DNA of 6,876 nucleotides from Adhaeribacter sp. (GTDB taxonomy: Bacteria; Bacteroidota; Bacteroidia; Cytophagales; Hymenobacteraceae), in contig JAQBNV010000013.1 in the NCBI GenBank assembly GCA_028288395.1, positions 1 to 6,876 of the forward strand, given 5' to 3'. Below the pieces are notes generated by a model. The model was not told the DNA's origin. It saw only the letters and a list, made by a program, of their open reading frames with translations, and ran no database searches. Shown in pieces: positions 1 through 6,876 of the stretch. A program made the position numbers and the translations under genes. Each line of letters opens with the position of its first letter. Position 1 is the stretch's first letter.

Positions 1-23
1 AGATTTAATCTATATTCCTGACT

Positions 24-662
24 TTACCTGGAAGTTTTCAGATACTTAGCTACTGCCTCTGCTTTACTATTAACTTTTAATTTAGCATACAGATTTTCTA
101 CATGGGTGCGTACAGTACTCATGCTGATACTCATTTCCTGTGCTACCTCTTTGTAAGAGAGTCCTCTTACCAGGGCACTTAATAATTCATTTTCCCGGGG
201 GGTGAGGCCATCGTGCGAGAGTTGAGCAATGTTATTTTGCCGAAATACCAAAAATAATTGAGAAGCAACCTGCGGAGTAATGGGAGCCCCTCCTTTGTAA
301 GTTTCAATAATAGCCAACTCGATTTCAGAAGCAGGAGTCGTTTTTAAAATGTAACCACTGGCCCCATTGGCAATCGACTCAAATAAATTTTCATTATCAC
401 TAAAAACCGTACACATTAATATTTTTATGTGCGGCAAGGCTTTTTTAATAATTTTTAACCCTTCAATGCCAGTAAAGTAGCCCAGGTTAATATCCATTAG
501 CAAAACATCCGGTGTATGTTTTTTACATAAGGACAGGATTTCTTCCTTTTCAAAGGTAGAAAATACGACCTCAATTAAGCCGGTTACCTGAAAGTATTGC
601 AGGAGCGATTCTGTGAAAATATTGTTATCTTCTACTATCCCAAGCTTTATTTTTTGCTGCAT
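24..662 (-). CDS. NarL/LuxR-family two-component response regulator
   Basis: This intact 212-residue protein is a cytoplasmic DNA-binding response regulator. The N-terminal receiver domain (about residues 5-122) has the acidic pair E11-D12, the phosphoacceptor D57 in the strand VLLMD, T85 and the conserved lysine K107 in the motif ILKT. The C-terminal LuxR-type helix-turn-helix (about 152-212) starts with LTPRENELL and includes GLSYKEVA and the recognition helix STVRTHVENLYAKL. Length and domain order are normal for the NarL group. The ATG start lies 12 bases after the stop of the upstream sensor-kinase remnant, with only a weak GGAAA in front, as is common in Bacteroidota. Kinase-regulator pairs of this kind are normally one operon, so the decayed gene upstream is the inferred cognate kinase. 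The regulator itself has no frameshift or missing key residue. Its target genes cannot be read from the window. Confidence 0.95.
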   Translation of the reverse strand: MQQKIKLGIVEDNNIFTESLLQYFQVTGLIEVVFSTFEKEEILSLCKKHTPDVLLMDINLGYFTGIEGLKIIKKALPHIKILMCTVFSDNENLFESIANGASGYILKTTPASEIELAIIETYKGGAPITPQVASQLFLVFRQNNIAQLSHDGLTPRENELLSALVRGLSYKEVAQEMSISMSTVRTHVENLYAKLKVNSKAEAVAKYLKTSR

Positions 663-674
663 AAAGTTTCCGTA

Positions 675-1947
675 TTATTTTGCCGGCCGTTGCTCTTCAA
701 CCTCAAATTCAAAGTGAGAGGCCGGTCCACTGGCATCACTTCGAATCGCTAACATTCCTCCACCGTACCGGACGCACTTTTTAAATTAAATAAACCATTA
801 TCCCATTAACTTTATCCGGCTCAAAACCTATTCCATCATCTTTGATTATCAATACCAGTTTCCGCTGTTTATACAAACTACTAACCCATATGTTTTTACA
901 TTTAGCATGTTCTACCGCATTGTTCAGGCATTCTTTAATTAGCAGATATATATTTGCGCAACTGCAAGTCTAAAGATCCTTTTTCAACTTCTTCGGCAAT
1001 ATCAAAATATAATGTGATATTCTTATTTAGAACTGCATTGGCCGCACACTGGTAAGCTCTTTGCCACATCTACCGGTTTCATTATTCTGCGATTGAGTCA
1101 TCCATACAACATCATGCACCTCATTTACCATTTGGCGTGCCGACTGGCTAATTTTATCTAAGATAGTGGTGATACCGTAGGTATTTTGCTGCTGGTTATA
1201 TTTTCGTCTCTATATAGCTGTAAACAGAGATACCGGTGAGGGTAGCGGCCATATCTTCCTGCAGTTCTCTGGAAATTGTGGCTTTCATTTGGGCCAGATT
1301 TTCCTTTAATTTTTCATTCTCTTGCATTTGCTGAAGCAGCTTTTGCTGGGAAACATTCCGCTCCTGTTCGGCAAGAAGTGATTTATACGAAAGGCCGGCC
1401 GTAAAACAAAGTACTTCCAACAGCACGCCCAGTTCTGTTAACATAAGAGAATGCTTAAAATCAGGCAATAAGCCTTTTAGGTGCAAAACAGCTGCTACCA
1501 GCCTGTTCCTTTTGGCAAACATATTCCAAATCAGTACAATACTAATAACCCCCAGAATAGCGGAAAAGGCGTACTGGAAACTAGCCGGTAACAAAGACTG
1601 GTAAAAAGTTAAACTTATAATATTGAGTAATATAAAACTGAGAATAAAATATTCGGCAAACTTTAAGTACGTCAGGGGCATTACATTGGTCAGAATATAA
1701 TTAAGCCCGTTGTGGAAAAAAGGTAGCTGCCATACTCTCACCCCATCTTGTATAACATAATGGTTTTGTAAAGAAATTAGAGAATAGCCGTTAGCAGGTA
1801 GGCACTATAAAAGAGATACTCTTTTCACTTGTGGTTATTGTAAAAGTCAAAGCCAATATTAAATAATTGGGTAAATAGTACTCCCTAAAAAAAACATTGA
1901 AAAATAAAATCCAGGTTATTATGCTGAATGGGGTTTTGGATAAACAT
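675..1947 (-). pseudogene. Decayed 7TM-type NarL-class sensor histidine kinase
   Basis: Joining frames gives a recognisable membrane sensor kinase of about 420 residues. From an ATG at 1947 (MFIQNPIQHN) it runs through membrane segments resembling the 7TMR-DISM 7TM module (YLFYSAYLLTA, then LTELGVLLEVLCFTAGLSYK near 1400-1450). A coiled linker (LLQQMQENEKLKE) and a HisKA_3-like segment follow, and then an HATPase_c remnant with N-box LLIKECLNNAVEHA, G1 box DDGIGF and G2 remnant NGLFNLK. It ends EEQRPAK and a stop at 675-677. It is broken by a TAG at 1885-1887, a TGA at 1825-1827 and frame changes near 1780, 1197, 1075, 1030, 940, 801 and 770. The dimerisation motif reads ISRELQEDMAATL, with Q where the family has the phosphorylated H (RELHDD). 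An open stretch at 1196-1741 starting from GTG covers only the middle. Identity as a NarL-class kinase is firm; the exact 5' end and the first membrane segments are less certain. Confidence 0.85.
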
Positions 1948-2016
1948 TAATTATGTAAAAAAGAAGTAATAGATTAAGGTACCGAAAGGTTCTTTCCCGA
2001 TTAAACTACCCGGTAA

Positions 2017-4014
2017 TTACGCATACATACTTACATCTTTTACTTCCGGCAATGCTTCAGCGGCCATTTTGGGCATGATAAGGGAAAAAGAACTACCTAA
2101 GCCTTCTGTGCTTTCTACCGCTATTTGGCCATGAAGGCTTTCCATCAATTCTTTGCAAAGCAATAAACCCAGGCCGGTGCCTTTTTCTTTAGAAGTGCCT
2201 AAGGTTGAAAAACGCTGCCCCGTAAAAAGTTTAGCAAAGTTCTTATCAGGAATGCCCAATCCGTTATCATCTACAAATAAGGTGATGGTATGCGACTGTT
2301 CTTCAACGCGCAGACGTATTTCCCCACCCTTGGGCGTAAACTTGACTGCATTTACCAATAAATTACGGATTATGAAATTCAGCCGTTCTTTGTCGGTTAG
2401 AATGATACTATCATCCAAAATATCATTAATAATCCGGATGTCTTTCTTATTTGCTTCGGCGGTTACCAGTTCTATGTTATTTTCGGCCTGAAAGTATAGA
2501 TCGGTAAGCTCCAGATTTAATTTATCGCCGGTTAATTGCGCTTTCGACCAAAATAATAAGTTATTGATCATATTGGTAATCAGGTTTATTTCCTGGCCGA
2601 AAATTTCAAAAACCGGTTTTATTTCGTCTGAAGTCAGGGGTTTTACTTGCAGCAGGTTTATAAAACCGGTAATCGAGATAAATGGGCTTCTCAGGTCATG
2701 CGAGATAATAGAAAATACTTTATTCTTAAAACTATTATCTTTCTCTAATTGCTCATTTTGGCGTCTAAGCATTACCGATTGAGCTGAAATCTCTTCTTTT
2801 TGCCGGTTAATTTCTTTATTCTGCAGCTGCATCTGGTTATTGGCTTCCTGTAGTTTTTGGTTGGCAATTTTTAAGTTTTGCTTATTAACATAAAACAACA
2901 ACGTTAATATCAACAGTACTATCAGCAAGGCTCCGCCAGAAATTATTTTCATTTGCTGATGCCGGAGTTTTAACTCCTGCTTTTCCGACTCGGCTTTTAA
3001 GGTTTTATTTTCGAGTTCTTTTTTATGCGTTTCGTACTTTATTGCCACCTCCGCAACTACTTTTTTCTGACTTTCCTGGTTTAGAATTTCATTATGCTCC
3101 TGAAATACAGATAAATATTTATAGGCTTGTTCATAATCATTTCTGGCCCGGTATAATTTCTGCAATAATTTGGCCGATGCCGCTATTTTCTTACCGGATG
3201 CTGATTTAAGGGCCATGGCATAACTTTGCTTCGCATATTTTAATGCCTCTCGGGAGCGGCCGGTCGCCTCGTATAATTCCGCAATGCTGCCCAAGGTGGC
3301 TATCTTAATCATGTCATTATTTATTTCATCGTGGATGCGTAATGACTGAAATAGATAAGGCAGCCCTTTTTCCGGTTGCCCCAGATTAATATGTACATAA
3401 CCGATGTTGTGTAAACTTATTCCCAAATATCGCTTATCGTCTACCTTTTCCTGGATTGTAGCAGCTTTTCGGAATAGTCCCAATGCTTTCTGGTACGATC
3501 CCGCATCTTCGCAGATATTTCCTAAACTATTGTAAACCTTACTTATGGCAAGTGAGTCATTGGTTTTACGGGCATATTCCAAAGATTTCTGATAATGCTG
3601 AATAGCCCGGTCGGGATCCTTTAAATCCCGGTAAACCACTCCCAGATTCAAATGACCCTTGGCTACCACCACTGTTTCACCGATATGTTCTCCCAGTTTT
3701 AAAGCTTGGTGATAATATTTAAAAGCCTGATCATATTCGCCGGCAATCAGGTAGGAATAGCCAATTAAATTTAAAGCCTGGGCTTTCCCTGCCGGAAATT
3801 TTAATTTAGTAGCTAATTGTTCGGCGATTAAAGCATGCTCTCTCACCTTCTTGTTATCCGTTAAGAAAAAACCTTCGCTCAAACTATTTATCAATACAAC
3901 CCTGGCAGAATCATTTTTGGCGTTCTCTAATTCCTTTAGTATATCGTCTGCTGATTTATGGTGTGCCTGAAGAAGCGTGGGGAAGAGCAAGAGCACAAAT
4001 AATACTATTTTCAT
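2017..4014 (-). CDS. TPR-containing membrane sensor histidine kinase
   Basis: This intact protein has 665 residues from the ATG at 4014. The open frame extends 9 codons further to a TTG at 4041, but the ATG is preferred because it begins directly with a signal peptide (MKIVLFVLLLFPTLLQA, cleavage after residue 17). About six tetratricopeptide repeats follow (roughly residues 78-311, e.g. LNLGVVYRDLKDPDRAIQHY), predicted to be periplasmic. Then come a single membrane segment (about 358-376, GGALLIVLLILTLLFYV) and a glutamine/glutamate-rich coiled coil (about 380-430). The kinase core has the H-box ISHDLRSP with H439, N-box RNLLVNAVKFTP with N555, G1 DDNGLGIP (582-589) and G2 GTGLG (612-616). 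All catalytic motifs are present. There is no receiver domain and no dedicated regulator next to it. It is a typical Bacteroidota TPR kinase; its signal and partner are unknown. The next gene downstream is the decayed NarL-class kinase, 69 bases away. No strong Shine-Dalgarno sequence precedes it. Confidence 0.95.
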   Translation of the reverse strand: MKIVLFVLLLFPTLLQAHHKSADDILKELENAKNDSARVVLINSLSEGFFLTDNKKVREHALIAEQLATKLKFPAGKAQALNLIGYSYLIAGEYDQAFKYYHQALKLGEHIGETVVVAKGHLNLGVVYRDLKDPDRAIQHYQKSLEYARKTNDSLAISKVYNSLGNICEDAGSYQKALGLFRKAATIQEKVDDKRYLGISLHNIGYVHINLGQPEKGLPYLFQSLRIHDEINNDMIKIATLGSIAELYEATGRSREALKYAKQSYAMALKSASGKKIAASAKLLQKLYRARNDYEQAYKYLSVFQEHNEILNQESQKKVVAEVAIKYETHKKELENKTLKAESEKQELKLRHQQMKIISGGALLIVLLILTLLFYVNKQNLKIANQKLQEANNQMQLQNKEINRQKEEISAQSVMLRRQNEQLEKDNSFKNKVFSIISHDLRSPFISITGFINLLQVKPLTSDEIKPVFEIFGQEINLITNMINNLLFWSKAQLTGDKLNLELTDLYFQAENNIELVTAEANKKDIRIINDILDDSIILTDKERLNFIIRNLLVNAVKFTPKGGEIRLRVEEQSHTITLFVDDNGLGIPDKNFAKLFTGQRFSTLGTSKEKGTGLGLLLCKELMESLHGQIAVESTEGLGSSFSLIMPKMAAEALPEVKDVSMYA

Positions 4015-4381
4015 ACAACCAGTATAAACGAGAATGAACAAGAATAAACCACAGGGTCCGGGTAATGGGGGTTAAAAAAGCGCCGTAAGATTACAATAAA
4101 GCCGACCAAATCGACTTATAATTGCATTATGCCATAAAAATAATTATAATTTTATAAATCTCAATTTTATTTTGAATTACTCCACTTTATATTGAAAGAT
4201 TGATACACCTATCAATCTTTCACGGGCAGGGTAACTGATTATTTAAATAAAAACAACCTTTAAGCTTGCCTAGGAGGTGTAACTATTTAATAGCAGAACG
4301 GGAGTAATTTAATATTATAGCCCAATCAGATTGGTGACGGCGAAACGTTATTTATAATTTTATATAAACCATCTATCAGGC
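4015..4381. other. AT-rich intergenic region upstream of the TPR kinase
   Basis: No coding frame on either strand has protein-like composition here, and no RNA gene is recognisable. The region separates the susD-side terminator from the TPR kinase, so it should hold the kinase promoter. I could not find a convincing Bacteroidota promoter pair (TTTG and TAnnTTTG at proper spacing) on the minus strand. It contains a perfect hairpin at 4193-4222 (listed separately) and a weaker 7-bp near-palindrome at 4099-4117 (AAGCCGA, five bases, TCGACTT, with one mismatch). Confidence 0.6.
4193..4222. repeat. Perfect 13-bp inverted repeat with 4-base loop
   Basis: The arm TGAAAGATTGATA (4193-4205) is exactly reverse-complemented by TATCAATCTTTCA (4210-4222), with CACC between them. 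It lies about 180 bases upstream of the TPR kinase start and about 160 bases past the susD-side terminator. It has no long T-run on either side and the stem is AT-rich, so an operator or an RNA structure is as likely as a terminator. The structure is directly visible; any function is inference. Confidence 0.6.
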
Positions 4382-4437
4382 ATTCGTCTAAAAAGAACGG
4401 CACGAACAAATGCCCGGGCCGTTCTTTTTAGACGAAT
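4382..4437 (-). terminator. Strong stem-loop terminator after the susD-like remnant
   Basis: A perfect 20-bp inverted repeat has arms 4382-4401 and 4418-4437 and a 16-base loop. The GC-rich core GAACGGC/GCCGTTC is flanked by an A5/T5 run inside the stem, which would give a U-tract when read in either direction. It begins 8 bases after the susD-like stop codon, the expected place for a rho-independent terminator of that minus-strand unit. Because it is symmetric it may also stop transcription coming the other way. Confidence 0.85.
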
Positions 4438-4445
4438 ATTTCTGT

Positions 4446-5995
4446 TTAATATCCTGGGTTCTGAGGTGCTAGGTTTGGATTTATTTGCAATTCGCTCCGC
4501 GGTATTGGCATCAGGTAATCGCGGTTTGGATCGAAGTTCGGATGCGGCTCCAGTGAGCTAGGCCCCTTAAAAACCTGTTCGCCTAATTTTCGCCGTTTAA
4601 TATCATACCAGCGCTTGTATTCAAAGGCTAACTCCAGGCGTCTTTCTTCCAGCACCAGGTTAATAAATTGATCTTTGCTTAAGCCGGGCGCCACATTGGC
4701 TGGAAAGTTGGTTTGCCGACCAGCCCAGTTTCAGGCCCGCGCCCGTACCTCATTTACATAACCGATAGCTTCGGCAGTGGCGCCGTTCACCTCTCCGGCG
4801 GCTTCGGCGGCTATCAAAAGCACCTCAGCGTACCGCATGGCAGCATAATTATGATCAGAGTAGCGACCTTCAGAGTTTGATCTTCCCGTAAAGTGGGCAT
4901 ATTTGGCAATATGGGGCCGTTTAGTATTCACAAAGACCGTATATGGCTGTAAAACACCGCCAATCATAGCACGGTCATCCATGCTTACTTCTTTCCGGTA
5001 ATCCCGGGAATCCCAGGTATTGTAAACCGCCATCGAAGGCACGGCAACACGCCAACCACTCTTAGGGGCATCGGCACCCCGTATGCCGGTCATGGGCGCC
5101 ATTATATCATCATTGGCCCCGCCATCGCCACTTACTAATCCCAGAAAATCGATGGCAAAAATATGCTCTTGCAGGTTACCGGGTTGCGGTGCCCGGAACA
5201 AGTCCGGGAAATCAGACACCAAGCCATAGCCGAACTTTGTTTTATTATCAATTACATACTTGGCTTCCTTATAGGCTTTCGGGTAATCTTGCAGGGTCAG
5301 GTGCACCGAGGCCAGGTAAGAGGCAGCCGTACCTTTAGAAGGCCGGCTTCTCACGCCCTGGGGCTGTTGGTCGGGTAGCCATTGTTTCGCAAATTCCAGG
5401 TCGGAAATTCTTTTCTGGTACACTTCCGCCTACGGGGTTTTGCTAATATCTTTTACGGTGCTGGGGTCGGTAATTAAAAAATCAATGTAGGAATGTCGCC
5501 GAACACCTGCACCAGGTGAAAATAGCTGAAAGCCCGTACAAATCGTGCCTCTGCTATTAAGGGGTTTATTTCATTTTCCGGCAATTTCAAAGATTCGGCT
5601 CCCGCAACCGCCGCATTAGCGGCACTGATAACCTGGTACCAAACCGGCCAGAACTGATTTACCATGTTGTTGTTATCATCCATGTTAAAATCGTTTACCT
5701 GCTGCCTTTCGGCCGGCGTACCACGGTCGCCAATATCGGCCATATCGCCGCGCAACAACAGGGCCGATACAAACTGCCGGCTGTAGAGCCGTTCGGTGGC
5801 TATCCAGCCATAAGCGCCAAAAAAGGAGCATTCGCCCAGCAGGTTAAGTATTGATTCACAATCTGTTAAAGTTAGCTCCTTTATTTCCCAAGAAACCGGT
5901 GGGGATGGAAAAAAGAAGTTAAACGGACGTAAACGGCACATTATAACCGATACCTTAGGTTTGGTATGGGGGGTGGTAGTACATGCGGCCAACAA
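4446..5995 (-). pseudogene. Broken SusD/RagB-family outer-membrane glycan-binding lipoprotein
   Basis: SusD proteins are surface lipoproteins that bind glycan or other nutrients and cap a SusC TonB-dependent channel. The joined frames span about 515 codons, close to the family's normal length. An N-terminal lipobox-like ALLAAC (Cys codon 5981-5983) is followed by a poorly conserved stretch. Then come the SusD helices WYQVISAANAAV and AEARFVRAFSYFHLVQVFGD, a middle region with VYQKRISDLEFAKQWLP and RYAEVLLIAAEAAGEVNG, and the C-terminal signature LEERRLELAFEYKRWYDIKR. The last residues are MPIPRSELQINPNL and QNPGY. It is interrupted by a frameshift near 5485 (GDIPTL to FLITDP), a TAG at 5430-5432 and an in-frame TGA at 4731-4733 (RARA, stop, NWAGRQ). 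The likely ancestral codons are CAG and CGA, each one C-to-T change away. Residues after the lipobox as far as about 5840 do not align clearly, so more frameshifts are likely there. The signal peptide may extend to about 6045. No susC is present upstream. Confidence 0.88.
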
Positions 5996-6054
5996 AGCTG
6001 ATGGCGTGATGGCAGAGCGGGTGGTAGCACCTTTGTTAGGTTATCTAGTTCTGC

Positions 6055-6876
6055 CCCACCCCACAGGCTGCCATCGGGCAAATACCAGACGGTTATAACC
6101 TTTACGCAGCCCTCGCCGTCGAAAAAAGGCGTACAGGCACCTTGCAACTAGCCATTCACCCGCTTCAGCATTACCCGTACTATCCGGTCCTGGTTCATTT
6201 CGCCCACAAAAAGCTGGCCGGCAAACGGGCCAAATTCATCTCCGGTATAATAAAAAAACCGATTGGATAATTGAATTAACCATAATACCGTGCTGAAATA
6301 ATACAACAGCCCGCGTCCGTTTATTATTTAATTCCGGCACGGGTACTTCAAAAGGGCTGCTAACCGGCCAGTTCTGCTCCCCGGCCAGACTGGCCGGGTG
6401 GCCGGTAGCACCGCCCCTCCGGCACCTGGTACAACGGACTGGTTCCGACCCAACCGCCCTGGTTATCGGTTAGCTTCAATTTTTTGTCTACCCACTTACC
6501 GGCCGTAGCGGCATAACTAACACCATGGGTGGATGGCCGATAAACCAAACTTTTTTTGCCGCCTTCAGGTATGCGGAAAGTGCGGATTAAGCCGGTTCCA
6601 TCTTCTGTGGGCCTGATTAGTTCGTATACCGAAATCCCATTTAGGGTATAATGAAATTAGGGATAGCGATCTATCAATTGATATCCTTTGAACGCCACCA
6701 CCGGTATATTTTCTGATTGGCTCAGGCGGAGCGGGTATTCTGATTTATCCCGGTAAAAAATCTCGCCTATAACCCGGCCGTAAGAATCACCTTTGCCTTT
6801 CCAGGAATCTGTATTATCCAGAAAGCCCCCCTGCCAGGCATATAACAGGCGGCAGGTACCAGCACCAACAGTAAGA
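6055..6876 (-). pseudogene. Fragment of PQQ-type sugar dehydrogenase-like secreted protein
   Basis: The gene enters from the window edge. Its first part reads CRLLYAWQGGFLDNTDSWKG, then GRVIGEIFYRDKSEYPLRL and VAFKGYQLIDRYP, a TAA (6657-6659), then FHYTLNGISVYELIRPTEDG and GKWVDKKLKLT. The frame then passes directly into TDNQGGWVGTSPLYQVP. With frame changes near 6420 and 6245 it continues as TGHPASLAGEQNWPV, GPFAGQLFVGEMNQDRIVRV, a TAG at 6148-6150, QGACTPFFDGEG and a degenerate PDGSLWGG. From memory these motifs match large secreted Bacteroidota/Planctomycete proteins with a glucose/sorbosone dehydrogenase-like beta-propeller, often carrying cytochrome c or sugar-binding modules. Most propeller blades expected before TDNQGGW are absent, as is the usual C-terminal region after PDGSLW. 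It is certainly non-functional. Family assignment is fairly firm; the exact substrate is unknown. Confidence 0.72.

Noticed and set aside
1878..1890. Homopolymer run of eight bases as a phase-variation switch for the kinase
   Set aside because: Many other lesions downstream would keep the kinase off whatever the run length.
2153..2782. Plus-strand open frames of 112 and 72 codons inside the TPR kinase gene
   Set aside because: They are antisense to the well-conserved HisKA/HATPase coding region and show no recognisable protein motif.
4271..4280. Plus-strand TAGGAGGTGT resembling a strong ribosome binding site
   Set aside because: No start codon and open frame follow at a usable distance; Bacteroidota rarely rely on such sites.
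4015..4381. Possible tRNA, small RNA or riboswitch in the intergenic gap
   Set aside because: Apart from the simple hairpins I could not find a cloverleaf or a known riboswitch core by eye.
5163..5378. Plus-strand open frame of 71 codons within the susD-like remnant
   Set aside because: It is antisense to recognisable SusD sequence and has no domain features of its own.
5941..6147. A separate small protein of 68 codons
   Set aside because: Its first half is the dehydrogenase motif QGACTPFFDGEG and its second half lies in the damaged start of susD, so it is a by-product of the junction.
675..6876. Stop-codon reassignment or programmed frameshifting as an explanation for interrupted frames
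   Set aside because: TAA, TAG and TGA all interrupt frames, indels occur in different sequence contexts, and the intact genes end normally at TAA.

Overview
The window looks like a piece of a Bacteroidota chromosome, most probably from the Cytophagales (Hymenobacteraceae or Spirosomaceae type). This rests on a SusD/RagB nutrient-binding protein, a periplasmic-TPR histidine kinase, a 7TM-type sensor kinase paired with a NarL-type regulator, and weak or absent Shine-Dalgarno sequences. The genus is not resolved from sequence alone. Every gene that can be supported lies on the minus strand, so the transcriptional order runs from high to low coordinates.

The upstream part (6876 down to about 4446) is a stretch of decayed genes. 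First comes a fragment of a large secreted beta-propeller protein resembling PQQ-dependent sugar dehydrogenases (6055-6876). It is cut by the window edge and carries nonsense codons, frameshifts and an apparent internal deletion. It runs almost directly into a nearly full-length susD-like pseudogene (4446-5995) with two nonsense codons and at least one frameshift. No susC is present. A perfect 20-bp stem-loop (4382-4437) lies 8 bases after the susD stop and is a convincing terminator.

A gene-free, AT-rich stretch of about 370 bases (4015-4381) follows. It holds a second perfect hairpin with 13-bp arms. It leads to an intact 665-residue sensor kinase with a signal peptide, about six TPRs, one membrane segment and a canonical HisKA-HATPase core (2017-4014).

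Downstream, after 69 bases, is a heavily mutated NarL-type sensor kinase (675-1947). Its phosphoacceptor histidine position reads glutamine. Twelve bases after its stop begins an intact NarL/LuxR response regulator (24-662). The regulator has therefore lost its own kinase. The neighbouring TPR kinase belongs to a different histidine-kinase class and is not an obvious substitute.

The main result is selective decay: three genes are broken by base substitutions, indels and deletions, while the regulator and the TPR kinase beside them are clean. I see no RNA gene, CRISPR array, insertion sequence or clearly new biological system here.
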